Source: Acetobacteraceae bacterium (GTDB lineage: Bacteria; Pseudomonadota; Alphaproteobacteria; Acetobacterales; Acetobacteraceae). From it: DNA of 64,000 bases. Location: assembly GCA_003506895.1 (NCBI GenBank), contig DNXO01000132.1:91858-155857 (forward strand), given 5' to 3'. The position numbers were made by a program, and so were the translations under genes. This document shows positions 36,229 to 44,871 of the stretch, piece by piece. Each line of letters begins with the position of its first letter. The stretch's first letter is position 1. The notes beneath the pieces were generated by a model. The model saw only the letters and a list, made by a program, of their open reading frames with translations. It ran no database searches and had not been told where the DNA came from.

Positions 36229-36380
36229 GGAAGCCGCCCCTCACGATAGCCATCCTTGTCGAAATGCTCCTGCGCCGATGTGACGGTGCCGATACGGATG
36301 CTGTCGGCCACATCGGGATTTTCAGTCATATACCCTGCCTCGTCCACGTGGATCGGTTCGAAGGGCGGCGGGTATTTCAC
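36216..36380 (-). CDS. 54-residue protein with NPDVA/EGRLP signature
   Basis: A short gene that starts with GTG at 36380, 5 bases after a good ribosome site (GGAGAGACC). The product runs MKYPPPFEPIHVDEAGYMTE then NPDVADSIRIGTV and EHFDKDGYREGRLPFGM. This FDEAWY...NPDVA...SA-EH-G-EGR pattern recurs in alphaproteobacteria as a domain of cell-surface and glycosyltransferase proteins, so a small stand-alone copy beside a surface glycosyltransferase is meaningful. No membrane segment. The stop lies within a perfect palindrome. Function unknown. Confidence 0.75.
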   Translation of the reverse strand: MKYPPPFEPIHVDEAGYMTENPDVADSIRIGTVTSAQEHFDKDGYREGRLPFGM

Positions 36381-36553
36381 GGTCTCTCCATGAGCAGACA
36401 GTTGCAGGCGGGTGCGAGCGTTTCTTGGTTCCTTCCATTAGCGGTTTCGTGATCGAGATGGAACCTTTCTGTCGGTGTTTTTTGCAGGTGCGATATCGGA
36501 ACCGTCCTGCTATTGAACGCTTCCTTTCCTGGTCAACCGACAGGTGCCGCCGC

Positions 36554-38062
36554 ATGACCCACTCGCTGGCAACCGCCAGGCGACTCCAGCCGCCGACCGA
36601 TATCGAACTGGCGGCCATCGTCCGCAACTTCCATGCCGCGCGCGTATTGGTCATCGGCGACGTGATCCTGGATCGCTATATCTCTGGCCAGGTCCATCGG
36701 CTGTCGCCCGAAGCGCCAATACCCGTGCTGCGCCCAGCCAATGACCGATGCACGCTTGGCGGCGCCGCCAATGTCGCCCTGAACATCGCCACCCTTGGCG
36801 GCCAGGCCATCCTGATCGGCGTGACCGGCAACGACGCGGCGGGTAATGAAGTGCATCGGCTTATTGAATCCACCCCCGGGATCGTTCCCGCCATGGTGCG
36901 GATCGCGGGCCGCCCGACGACCTCCAAGACCCGCTTCATGACCGGATCGCACCAGTTGCTGCGCCTGGATGAGGAAGTGACCGATCCGCTGAATCAGGAC
37001 GGGCTGACGGCGGTGATGGCGGCGGTGGAAAGTCATATCGATAGCGCCGATGCGATCGTGTTGTCGGACTATGCCAAGGGCGTCCTGTGCAACGGCGTGC
37101 TGGATGCGATTTTGGCCAGGGCCGCCGCCTCCGGCCGGCTGGTGATCGCCGACCCCAAGCGCCCTGATTTCGCTGCCTACCGCGGCGCCACGGTGCTGAC
37201 GCCAAACGAGCATGAGGTGCGCGTCGCAACCCGAATCGAAGCGGACCATGACACCGAAGCGGATCGCGCCGGGCGCGTTGCGCTGGAAGCGACCGGCGGC
37301 GAAGCCGTGCTGGTGACCCGTTCCGCCAAGGGCCTGACGCTGGTTTGTCGCGACGCCGAAGCGATCCATCTGCCGACCAGGGCACGAGAGGTCGCCGATG
37401 TGTCCGGCGCGGGCGACACGCTGGTCGCCGCACTGGCCGTCGCACTGGCCGCCGGCGCCGGACTGGTCGAGGCATCCATGCTGGCAAACGCGACCGCCGG
37501 AATCTCCGTCGGCAAGCAGGGAACCGCGACCGTGTCCCGGCAAGAGCTTCTGGATGCCCTGCATCTGGACGATCTGGTGGCGACCGACCGCAAGATCGTT
37601 GGCCTTGAAGAGGCCGTCGCGCAGGTTGCCGACTGGCACCGCCGCGGCCTGAAGGTCGGGTTCGCCAACGGCTGCTTTGACCTGATCCATCCCGGGCATG
37701 TCCGCCTGCTGAGCGAGGCGCGCGCCGCCTGCGACCGCCTGATCGTCGCCCTGAACACCGATGCCTCGGTCAAGCGCCTCAAAGGCCCCACCCGCCCCCT
37801 GCAAAACGAGATGGCTCGGGCCACCGTCATGGCCTCGATGGCACCCGTCGATCTGGTGACGCTGTTCGATGAGGATACGCCGCTGGAGATGATCCAGGCA
37901 CTGCGCCCCGACGTGCTGGTGAAAGGGTCGGACTACACCGTGGATCAGGTGGTTGGCGCGGATCTGGTGCAGGGATGGGGCGGCAAGGTCGTGCTGGTAA
38001 ATCTGCGCGAAGGCCACAGCACAACCGGCACGATCCGCCGCATGACGGTGCCCGCGGGCTGA
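36554..38062 (+). CDS. hldE: Bifunctional heptose 7-phosphate kinase / heptose 1-phosphate adenylyltransferase
   Basis: A 502-residue HldE (RfaE). Residues 1-335 are the PfkB-type kinase (VLVIGDVILDRYISG, substrate-binding GGAANVALNIA, and catalytic DVSGAGDTLVAALA). Residues about 365-502 are the nucleotidyltransferase (VGFANGCFDLIHPGHVRLL). It makes ADP-glycero-manno-heptose for lipopolysaccharide core, the donor used by GT9 heptosyltransferases. ATG 36554 gives the normal length. It is divergent from the 54-residue gene and closed by a hairpin terminator. Confidence 0.95.
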   Translation: MTHSLATARRLQPPTDIELAAIVRNFHAARVLVIGDVILDRYISGQVHRLSPEAPIPVLRPANDRCTLGGAANVALNIATLGGQAILIGVTGNDAAGNEVHRLIESTPGIVPAMVRIAGRPTTSKTRFMTGSHQLLRLDEEVTDPLNQDGLTAVMAAVESHIDSADAIVLSDYAKGVLCNGVLDAILARAAASGRLVIADPKRPDFAAYRGATVLTPNEHEVRVATRIEADHDTEADRAGRVALEATGGEAVLVTRSAKGLTLVCRDAEAIHLPTRAREVADVSGAGDTLVAALAVALAAGAGLVEASMLANATAGISVGKQGTATVSRQELLDALHLDDLVATDRKIVGLEEAVAQVADWHRRGLKVGFANGCFDLIHPGHVRLLSEARAACDRLIVALNTDASVKRLKGPTRPLQNEMARATVMASMAPVDLVTLFDEDTPLEMIQALRPDVLVKGSDYTVDQVVGADLVQGWGGKVVLVNLREGHSTTGTIRRMTVPAG

Positions 38063-38068
38063 CGTCCT

Positions 38069-38096
38069 GGCGGGCTCAGCGGCCCGCCTTCCCTTT
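38069..38096 (+). terminator. Rho-independent terminator of hldE
   Basis: GGCGGGC pairs with GCCCGCC around TCAGCG and is followed by TTCCCTTT. It begins 7 bases after the hldE stop, between convergent genes. Confidence 0.7.
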
Positions 38097-38103
38097 AGAT
38101 CCC

Positions 38104-39903
38104 CTACCCCAGCGCCTGATCCAGATCGGCGATCAGGTCCGCCGCCGTTTCCAGCCCAACCGACAACCGGATCACATCCGGCCCGGCCCCGGCCGCCAGC
38201 CGCTGCTCATCAGTCAACTGCCGGTGGGTCGTGGACGCCGGATGCAGGATCAGGCTGCGCGTGTCGCCTATGTTGGCGAGGTGGGAGAACAGGTTGACGC
38301 TCTCCACCAGCCGGATACCGGCCTCGTAGCCACCCTTCACACCGAAGGTGAACACCGCCCCCGCCCCGGCCGGCATGTATTTCCGAGCGAGCGCGCGATA
38401 CGGGCTGCTTTCCAGCCCGGCATGGGACACCCAGGCCACCCGCGGGTCAGCCGCCAGGAATTCGGCAACCGCCAGCGCATTGGCGCAATGCCGCTCCATC
38501 CGGACATGCAACGTCTCGGTGCCGGTGATGGTCAGGAACGCGTTCATCGGCGCCATCGACGGGCCGTAGTCGCGCAACGCGACCGCCCTGGCCTTGGTGG
38601 TGAAGGCGAAGTCGCCGAAGTTCTCGTAGAAGCGCAGGCCGTGATAGGCTGGCTCCGGCTCGGTCATCGACGGGAATTTGCCGCCCTGCGCCCAATCGAA
38701 CTTGCCGGATTCCACGACGATACCGCCCATCGCATTGCCGTGCCCGGCCAGGAACTTGGTCGTGGAATGGGTCACGATATCCGCGCCCCATTCGAACGGC
38801 CGGCACAGATACGGCGTCGCCAGCGTGTTATCCACGATCAGCGGTATCCCAGCCTCGTGCGCGATCTTGGCGATCGCCTCCAGATCGACGATGACGCCGC
38901 CGGGGTTGGCGAGGCTTTCAACGAAGATCGCCTTGCACTTCGGTGTCAGCGCGCGGCGGAAGTTCTCCGGGTCCAGCGGGTCGACGAAGTGGCAGGTCCA
39001 GCCCAGCTTCTTGAACGACAGGCCGAACTGGGTCAGCGACCCGCCATACAGGTTGCGGGACGCGAGGAACTCGTCCCCCTGTTCCAGCATCGTGGCGAAC
39101 ACCAGGAACTGCGCGGCATGGCCCGAGGCGGCGGCGACGGCGGCACGCCCGCCTTCAAGACTGGCGACCCGTTCCTCCAGCACCGACACGGTCGGATTGG
39201 TCAGGCGAGAGTAGATGTAACCGAAATTATGCAGGTTGAACAAAGACGCCGCATGATCGACGTCATCGAACACATAGGCCGTGGTCTGATAGATCGGCGT
39301 GGAGCGCGCTCCCGTCGTTGGGTCCGGTGCCGCGCCGGCATGAACCGCTCGGGTTTCAAACCCATACTCGATGTTCGTGGCCGGAAACGCGCGGGGCTTG
39401 GTCCGCCGGTCGGTCGGCGCCTGCGCCGGGCGGTTGCGGATGATGCCGGAGTTCACCCCGCTCCAGGACAGTTCACCGCCCAGGCGACCGAACTCGATCT
39501 TCGGGCAGCGGTTCATGATGACTTCGATTCCGGCGGCCTCGCCCTTTTCGGCGGCTTCGTCGTTGCGGACCCCGAGCTGCATCCAGACCACCTTGGCGCC
39601 GATGGCGATCGCATCCTCCATGATCGGGCCAACGGCGTCCGAGGCGCGAAACACATCGACCATGTCGATCTCTTCAGGAATGTCACGCAGGCTGGCGTAG
39701 ATGCGCTCGCCCAGTTGCTCCTTGCCGGCGGTGCCGGGGTTCACCGGGATCACGCGGTAGCCTTTGCCCTGAAGGTACTTCATCACGAAGTAGCTGGGCC
39801 GGTTCCAGTTCGACGAAGCGCCGACCATGGCAATGGTACGCACACTGGACAGGATGCGGCGTAGCGTGGCGTCGGAATACGGGATCGGATCGAGAGCGGA
39901 CAT
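38104..39903 (-). CDS. CoA-binding domain fused to O-acetylhomoserine sulfhydrylase (MetY)
   Basis: A 599-residue fusion. Residues 1-140 are a CoA-binding Rossmann domain (IAMVGASSNWNRPSYFVMKY, VIPVNPG, VWMQLGVRNDEAAE). Residues 175-599 are a PLP enzyme of the MetY type, with SRLTNPTVSVLEERVASLEGG and the PLP lysine at residue 383 in HSTTKFLAGHG. MetY makes homocysteine from O-acetylhomoserine and sulfide. The two parts are usually separate, often neighbouring genes. No start signal separates them. A 9-base-pair stem lies in the leader. Confidence 0.9.
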   Translation of the reverse strand: MSALDPIPYSDATLRRILSSVRTIAMVGASSNWNRPSYFVMKYLQGKGYRVIPVNPGTAGKEQLGERIYASLRDIPEEIDMVDVFRASDAVGPIMEDAIAIGAKVVWMQLGVRNDEAAEKGEAAGIEVIMNRCPKIEFGRLGGELSWSGVNSGIIRNRPAQAPTDRRTKPRAFPATNIEYGFETRAVHAGAAPDPTTGARSTPIYQTTAYVFDDVDHAASLFNLHNFGYIYSRLTNPTVSVLEERVASLEGGRAAVAAASGHAAQFLVFATMLEQGDEFLASRNLYGGSLTQFGLSFKKLGWTCHFVDPLDPENFRRALTPKCKAIFVESLANPGGVIVDLEAIAKIAHEAGIPLIVDNTLATPYLCRPFEWGADIVTHSTTKFLAGHGNAMGGIVVESGKFDWAQGGKFPSMTEPEPAYHGLRFYENFGDFAFTTKARAVALRDYGPSMAPMNAFLTITGTETLHVRMERHCANALAVAEFLAADPRVAWVSHAGLESSPYRALARKYMPAGAGAVFTFGVKGGYEAGIRLVESVNLFSHLANIGDTRSLILHPASTTHRQLTDEQRLAAGAGPDVIRLSVGLETAADLIADLDQALG

Positions 39904-39946
39904 CGGAACGGGCCTCCTAAACGCGGCCGTCAGCTATAGCCGCAAC

Positions 39947-39989
39947 GGGTCGGATGGCAACCGGCTCTTGCGGCGTAGCAATCCGACCC
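39947..39989 (-). promoter_or_regulatory. Long-stem inverted repeat in the metY leader
   Basis: GGGTCGGAT and ATCCGACCC form a perfect 9-base stem enclosing 25 bases. It lies 17 bases after the Tim44-like stop and 44 before the fusion's ATG. It may terminate the upstream gene or form a cis-acting RNA; it does not match a SAM riboswitch that I can recognise. Confidence 0.4.
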
Positions 39990-40006
39990 GGCCCTAACGC
40001 CAGTCC

Positions 40007-40939
40007 TTACCGTGCCTGCTGGATCGCCGACAAAATCCAATGCCCACCGCGCGAGCGGACAAACGTCCAGATTTCCGTCGCCGTCACATGCTCCGTCGCG
40101 CTGCCGTCAACCACGCGCCCGGCGGCATCCTTGGTCACATCGATCATCGAGAACCGCATCGCTACAGTGGCATAGTCGCGCCCCTGCTCGGTCCACGCCT
40201 GGGCCAGATCGCCGGAGACCAGGGCTACGTCGCTGACGGAGTTCCGCACGCCCCGGCTGACCTGTTCGGACAGTTGGTCGGCGAAGTAGCTGACCATCTC
40301 CGGTGTCGTCATCGCTTGCAGACCGTTCAGGTCATGCGCGCTCCAGGCCGCCTGGATGCCCTGTAGCAGTTGCTCGAACTGCTGATAATCGGCGGGCCCA
40401 ATGGCGATCGGCGGCGGGCCGGACGGACCCGGCCCACCAGACCCACCCGGCATCGGACCGGACCCGGCGCCCGGCATCCCACCGCGGCCGAACATGTTCG
40501 GTCCACCCGCCATGGCCGGCGAGCGGCCACCCATCACGAGCCGAAACACGAACCGCACCACCATGACGAGCAGGAATATCTGCAACAGCATGCCCAGGAA
40601 GCCGAAGAACCCGAATCCGCCGCCCATGAACCCATGCCCGAACAGCATGCCGGCGATCCCGGCGCCGATCAGTCCGCCCATCAGGCCCGACATGAACCCC
40701 GAGGAGCGCTGCCCTTGATTCATCGGCGAACCGCCATAAGGCGTGCTCTGCGGCGTCATGCTGCGTTGCATCGGCGTGGCCGAGTATGGCGCCGTCCGCG
40801 TGGAGGGCGGCGCGGAATAGGTCATGGAGCCACGGCTACCGAACGAACTGCCGCTGCCGGCACGCGCATCCGCCAGCCCTGGCGCCAAGGCCAGCGCCAG
40901 GGCGGCAACGCCGGCTATCAGGAAACGGGAACGAGCCAT
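40007..40939 (-). CDS. Tim44-like domain protein
   Basis: A 310-residue exported or membrane-bound protein. Signal peptide MARSRFLIAGVAALALALAP, a Ser/Pro/Thr-rich spacer, a glycine-rich membrane stretch (about residues 80-135: GLMGGLIGAGIAG and LLQIFLLVMVVRFVF), a Pro/Gly-rich linker, then a Tim44-like domain (residues about 185-310, ADYQQFEQLLQGIQAAWSA to GHWILSAIQQAR). Function unknown. The start at 40939 gives the signal peptide. Divergent from the drug-efflux gene. Confidence 0.8.
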   Translation of the reverse strand: MARSRFLIAGVAALALALAPGLADARAGSGSSFGSRGSMTYSAPPSTRTAPYSATPMQRSMTPQSTPYGGSPMNQGQRSSGFMSGLMGGLIGAGIAGMLFGHGFMGGGFGFFGFLGMLLQIFLLVMVVRFVFRLVMGGRSPAMAGGPNMFGRGGMPGAGSGPMPGGSGGPGPSGPPPIAIGPADYQQFEQLLQGIQAAWSAHDLNGLQAMTTPEMVSYFADQLSEQVSRGVRNSVSDVALVSGDLAQAWTEQGRDYATVAMRFSMIDVTKDAAGRVVDGSATEHVTATEIWTFVRSRGGHWILSAIQQAR

Positions 40940-41098
40940 TCGAATTCGCTTCGCGGTTGTGACCGGGACAATATGGTGCGGCATCTCCGACAAAGCGAGG
41001 GGGTGAACGCGCACCACGCAACCCTGCCAGAAGCCATCCCCCACATGCCAGCCGCCCAACCAGTGGTATGAGGGCTGTCGCCTTGAAAATTGGACCCG

Positions 41099-42475
41099 AT
41101 GAGCATCCCGATTCCGGAAGACGGACTACGCGGCGTTCGGCTGATCTCCGCCGTCGCGACATTGATGATCGCCGTTGGCTTGGCCTCGCTGGACACGTCG
41201 ATCGCGAACACGGCGCTGCCGACCATAGCCCTGGATCTGAACGCTACCCCCGCTGATTCGGTCTGGGTGGTCAACGCCTATCAGTTGGCGCTGGTCGTCT
41301 CGCTGCTGCCGTTCGCCTCGCTGGGGGAAATCATCGGGTACCGCCGCGTCTATGTTTGGGGCTTGGCGGTCTTCACCCTGGCTTCCTTGCTGTGCGCACT
41401 CAGTTGGTCGCTGCCGACCCTGACCGCCGCCCGCATCATCCAGGGCTTCGGAGCCAGCGGAGTCATGAGCGTCAATACCGCGCTGATCCGCTTCATCTAT
41501 CCCTCCCGCATGCTGGGACGCGGCGTGGGGAACAACGCCCTGGTCGTCGCCGTCTCCACCGCGATCGGGCCGACCATCGCCGCCGGCATCCTGTCAGTCG
41601 GCAACTGGCAATGGCTGTTCGCCATCAACGTCCCTCTTGGCGTAGTCGCCGTCGTGCTGGCGTTGCGGGTGCTGCCGGATACCCAACGCGGGCAGCACCG
41701 GTTCGATTTCGGCAGCGCGGCCTTGAACGCCATGACCTTCGGCTTCCTGATCTTCGGCATTGGCGAGGGCGCGCATCAGGCGGATATCGGCGTTACCGCG
41801 GCGGCGTTGGGCATCGCGGTCGTCTCCGGCGTGGCGCTGATCCACCGGCAACTTGGCCTGCCGGCGCCGATGCTGCCGGTGGACCTTTACCGGCGGCCGA
41901 TATTCGCCCTGTCGTCGCTGACCGCGCTGTGTTCATTCTCGGCGCAGGGTTTGGCGTTCGTGTCCCTGCCCTTCTACTTCCAGACGGTCCTGGGAATGAG
42001 CGCGGTCGAAACCGGCCTGTTGTTAACCCCATGGCCGGTGATGACCGCGTTCGCCGCACCGATCGCCGGGCCATTGTCCGATCGCTATCCGCCGGCGGTG
42101 CTGGGCGGAATCGGGTTGGCGGTCCTGGGTCTCGGGCTGAGCCTGATCGCATCGCTGCCGGACCATCCCGGCACGGTGGGCATCGTCTGGCGGATGATGA
42201 TATGCGGCGCCGGCTTCGGCTTCTTCCAGTCGCCGAACCTGCGCGCGATCATGTCCAGCGCGCCGCCGGAACGCAGCGGCGGCGCCAGCGGAATCGTCGC
42301 GACCTCCCGTCTGGTCGGTCAGGCGCTTGGCGCCGCGCTTGTCGCGTTGTGCTTCGGGATCTCGATGCGGAACGGGCCGTCGCTGGCCTTGGCAATGGCG
42401 GCGGCGTTTTCACTTGCCGGCAGCGCAGTGAGTTTTTCCCGTTTGGTGGCAAAACCGGCCACGTTTCGCCGGTAG
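41099..42475 (+). CDS. MFS transporter of the DHA2 (EmrB/QacA) family
   Basis: A 458-residue drug:proton antiporter-like permease. Diagnostic: SLDTSIANTALPTIALDL in helix 1, ARIIQGFGASGVMSVNTALI, and NWQWLFAINVPLG. About 12-14 helices. No membrane-fusion partner is next to it. The ATG at 41099 is preferred over a TTG three codons earlier. Confidence 0.88.
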   Translation: MSIPIPEDGLRGVRLISAVATLMIAVGLASLDTSIANTALPTIALDLNATPADSVWVVNAYQLALVVSLLPFASLGEIIGYRRVYVWGLAVFTLASLLCALSWSLPTLTAARIIQGFGASGVMSVNTALIRFIYPSRMLGRGVGNNALVVAVSTAIGPTIAAGILSVGNWQWLFAINVPLGVVAVVLALRVLPDTQRGQHRFDFGSAALNAMTFGFLIFGIGEGAHQADIGVTAAALGIAVVSGVALIHRQLGLPAPMLPVDLYRRPIFALSSLTALCSFSAQGLAFVSLPFYFQTVLGMSAVETGLLLTPWPVMTAFAAPIAGPLSDRYPPAVLGGIGLAVLGLGLSLIASLPDHPGTVGIVWRMMICGAGFGFFQSPNLRAIMSSAPPERSGGASGIVATSRLVGQALGAALVALCFGISMRNGPSLALAMAAAFSLAGSAVSFSRLVAKPATFRR

Positions 42476-42491
42476 GGCGCCGGGCCGCTGG

Positions 42492-42512
42492 GCGGAATCA
42501 AGAAGATTCCGC
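42492..42512. terminator. Hairpin between convergent genes
   Basis: GCGGAATC pairs with GATTCCGC around AAGAA, 16 bases after the permease stop and 51 before the hemoglobin stop. Followed by GTTTC only, so the T-run is weak. Confidence 0.5.
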
Positions 42513-42563
42513 GTTTCATGGGACGCGACAGCAGGGCGTTGATAGTCGGCGGCGTTTCCCCGT

Positions 42564-43025
42564 TCATGTGCCTGCGGCGATGCGGGATGGAAGCTCGCCG
42601 CGACTGACGGCGACGCCGATCTCCAGGCTGCGCGCGATACGGTGCGCCTTGTCCATCAAGAGATCGGCGCCCGCGACCGAACAGACCTCACGCGCGGTCT
42701 TCTCGAAAAGGGCGAGCCAACGTGCGAAATGCAGCGGCTCCAGCCGCAGGGGAAAATGGGCTGCCAGCGGCTGACCATGATAACGGCCAGTCAGCAGCGC
42801 GACCGAGGACCAGAACGCAGTGATCTTGGAGATATGCTTTTCCCAGTCTTGGACGCCATCGAACAGGTGCCCGATCACCTCATCCCGGCGCGCGGTGTCA
42901 TAGAAGGTGCGAACCAGCCGCTCCAGCACGGCTTCGTCCAGATCGGTCGCGGCCTGGATATCCCTGGTGATCGCCGCGCGGCGTTCAGCGTTCTCGGGGA
43001 ACGGTATTGACGGCAAAGTGCTCAT
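42564..43025 (-). CDS. Group III truncated hemoglobin
   Basis: A 153-residue globin of trHb group III. FYDTARRDEVIGHLFDG and the WEKHISKITAFWSSVALLTG stretch, followed by HGQPLAAHFPLRLEPLHFARW, carry the haem-pocket residues of this group. Likely roles are oxygen or NO handling at low oxygen. Its ATG overlaps the TGA of the broken PAS gene (ATGA). It opens the stress island. Confidence 0.88.
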   Translation of the reverse strand: MSTLPSIPFPENAERRAAITRDIQAATDLDEAVLERLVRTFYDTARRDEVIGHLFDGVQDWEKHISKITAFWSSVALLTGRYHGQPLAAHFPLRLEPLHFARWLALFEKTAREVCSVAGADLLMDKAHRIARSLEIGVAVSRGELPSRIAAGT

Positions 43026-43491
43026 GGTGCGGCGGACGCTGCTTTTCGCAGCGCCCTCATCTCCTCGAAGGGTTTCGTGACATCGCGCATGATTGCGGCG
43101 ATTCCATGCATTCGACCTGCTTCGTCGCGAAACGGCACGATCATGAACTCGGTCGATATGCGCCTGCCGTCCTTCCGAATAGCCGGGACGGTCAGAAAAT
43201 CGCCGGCGCCGTAACGGGTTTCACCGGTTTGCATCGTCTTCTCGTAGCCCTCCCAGTGGCGTCGCGCAATTTCTCGGGGACGATGGTATCCAGGGACCGA
43301 CGGCCACCTTTCTCCGCGGCGCGGCTTCGGCGTCGTGGAAATGACGCCGTTGCTGGCACGGAGCGCTAACCAGGACCGAGGGTAATCGACAGATGATACA
43401 GGGTAGAACTCCACTTTGATGCGGTTTCGCTGACGTATCCGGACAGGACGCGAAACACATGCAGCTGCTCGATCACCCCGGGGTCATCCAC
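43022..43491 (-). pseudogene. Frameshifted PAS-domain sensor gene
   Basis: Pieces of a PAS domain lie in different frames. A GTG-started frame (43491) runs 41 residues to a TAG at 43366. A second stretch reads RSLDTIVPEKLRD (about 43320 to 43277). The third frame gives RHWEGYEKTMQTGETRYGAG, the conserved IPAxRKDGxRISxEF-like core and a RDVTKPFEEMRALRK tail, ending at 43022. The join EKLRD/RHWEG needs a one-base shift. Either a decayed gene or a sequencing error. The intact product would be a haem- or redox-type PAS protein coupled to the hemoglobin. Confidence 0.72.
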
Positions 43492-43582
43492 TGGACCGGC
43501 ACATAGCACGGCTTACGGCCGACAACGCTCGGCGGCCGCGCAAACAACGCCCATGCTGCCACGCTCCCGCTGTCGGCTCATC

Positions 43583-44053
43583 TCACTCCCATAGCGGCTC
43601 TTCGCTCTTGCCCGATGCCTTCATCATCGTGAGCAACTCCCGCAGAAGCTCTCGGGTTGCCGTGGGCACCGTGTAGGTATCGGCGTCTTTCTGATGTTCG
43701 CACAGCTTGGCCCCCAGGTGCCCCGTGACCTTTGCCGCCATTCGATTGAGGGTTCCGAGGTGCCGGCCGAGGTTTTCCCCCTCACTTCCCAATGCCTCCA
43801 TCAGCCGTTCCCTGGACGGGGGCCTGGAGGAATCCGCATAGCCAAGCCGGCGGAGCAGCATCAGAAGGCGGGCGCCGTCATGATGGAAGCTGACTTCCCT
43901 TAGAAGCGCGGTTGCCTGTTCGCGGCCCAGTGGTCTGGCCTCGGTCAGATGATGTTCGGCGACCGGCCAGGTTCCACCAAGGTAACTGAATAGCTGCTCG
44001 CGTAGCCCGATCGGCATCGCATCGAAATCGGCTTGGGTAAGGACGAGTTCCAT
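43583..44053 (-). CDS. Hypothetical protein, 156 residues
   Basis: I do not recognise a family. The protein is mostly helical and acidic/basic, starting MELVLTQADFDAMPIGLREQ, with a PLGREQATALLREVSFHH stretch and RRLGYADSS. No signal or membrane segment. The ATG at 44053 is the first codon after a non-conserved upstream frame. It lies on the same strand as the DUF2267 gene upstream, 122 bases away, inside the stress island. Confidence 0.6.
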   Translation of the reverse strand: MELVLTQADFDAMPIGLREQLFSYLGGTWPVAEHHLTEARPLGREQATALLREVSFHHDGARLLMLLRRLGYADSSRPPSRERLMEALGSEGENLGRHLGTLNRMAAKVTGHLGAKLCEHQKDADTYTVPTATRELLRELLTMMKASGKSEEPLWE

Positions 44054-44175
44054 GTGTGTGGGCCTCCATATCGGTTCGGCCTGCGACGACTGCAACATCC
44101 GATCACGCCACCGATCTATTTCTGGTTCACAAAAAGCGCCGGACTCAGTTGTTACGAATTGTCGTAGGTTTCCGC

Positions 44176-44616
44176 TCAGACCGGCTCACCCGGCGCGGGC
44201 CACAGCTTGCGGATAGATTCGGGCAAAGACCGCTTGACCTTCTCGACCTGCTCGGGCGTGACGTGATGCGCCATCACCGCCAGCACGCTACGCGTGGCCT
44301 CCCGCACATTGACCGGCCGAACGCCGCCCAGCCCGTTGGCTACATGAGTGAGGAATTCATCCTCGGTGTGGATCCTGTCCACGACATGGCCGAGCCGGTA
44401 CTGGTCGTAGTATGTGCCCCGCACCAGCAACGGCAGTTGTGCGCCGAGATGTGCGGCAAGCTCGGGCGGCAAGCGATCGCGAAGGCTTCGCAGCACCGCG
44501 CCAAGCACATGCCATGCGACGTTCCGATCCGGGCCAACGGTTTCCATCACCTCGTCGAGCCAAATGTGGGTGATCTGCAAGGTCTTGTCGAATACGTCGA
44601 GACCGGTCGTGCTCAC
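44176..44616 (-). CDS. DUF2267 domain protein
   Basis: A 146-residue helical protein of the DUF2267 family. Typical: VGPDRNVAWHVLGAVLRSLR, RDRLPPELAAHLGAQLPLLV and FLTHVANGLGG. The start is GTG at 44616 after a very strong GCGGAGGATTTCAC ribosome site; longer starts are not supported. Function unknown, but the family is common in stress loci. A perfect FNR/FixK box lies 116 bases upstream, shared with the divergent lemA. Confidence 0.83.
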   Translation of the reverse strand: MSTTGLDVFDKTLQITHIWLDEVMETVGPDRNVAWHVLGAVLRSLRDRLPPELAAHLGAQLPLLVRGTYYDQYRLGHVVDRIHTEDEFLTHVANGLGGVRPVNVREATRSVLAVMAHHVTPEQVEKVKRSLPESIRKLWPAPGEPV

Positions 44617-44731
44617 GTGAAATCCTCCGCTAATATCAGAACTGGCCTGCATCTGGCGGCAGTACTTCTGCCGGGCGTCCTTGGCCTGATAGCGACCAAA
44701 TCCATGTTGGCCGAAAACAGGCGGCATCTCC

Positions 44732-44745
44732 TTGATGCATATCAA
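44732..44745. promoter_or_regulatory. FNR/FixK box between DUF2267 and lemA genes
   Basis: TTGAT-GCAT-ATCAA, a perfect palindrome that matches the consensus TTGAT-N4-ATCAA. It lies 115 bases from the DUF2267 GTG and 126 from the lemA ATG, so either or both genes may be controlled by oxygen-sensing FNR/FixK. Confidence 0.7.
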
Positions 44746-44871
44746 GGCCCCGGGTCGTGGATATGGCCAAGTACGGTGCCTTCCAGAAGTTGCCGTGGCG
44801 TCGCTGAGTCTGGTGTCGGTCAAATTTGCCCGACGTCACCATTCACCTCCTGTTGCCGATGGAGCGTTTTC

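Noticed and set aside
39904..40006. SAM riboswitch before metY
   Set aside because: The stem-loop does not show the conserved pseudoknot segments of SAM-II or SAM/SAH types as far as I can judge.
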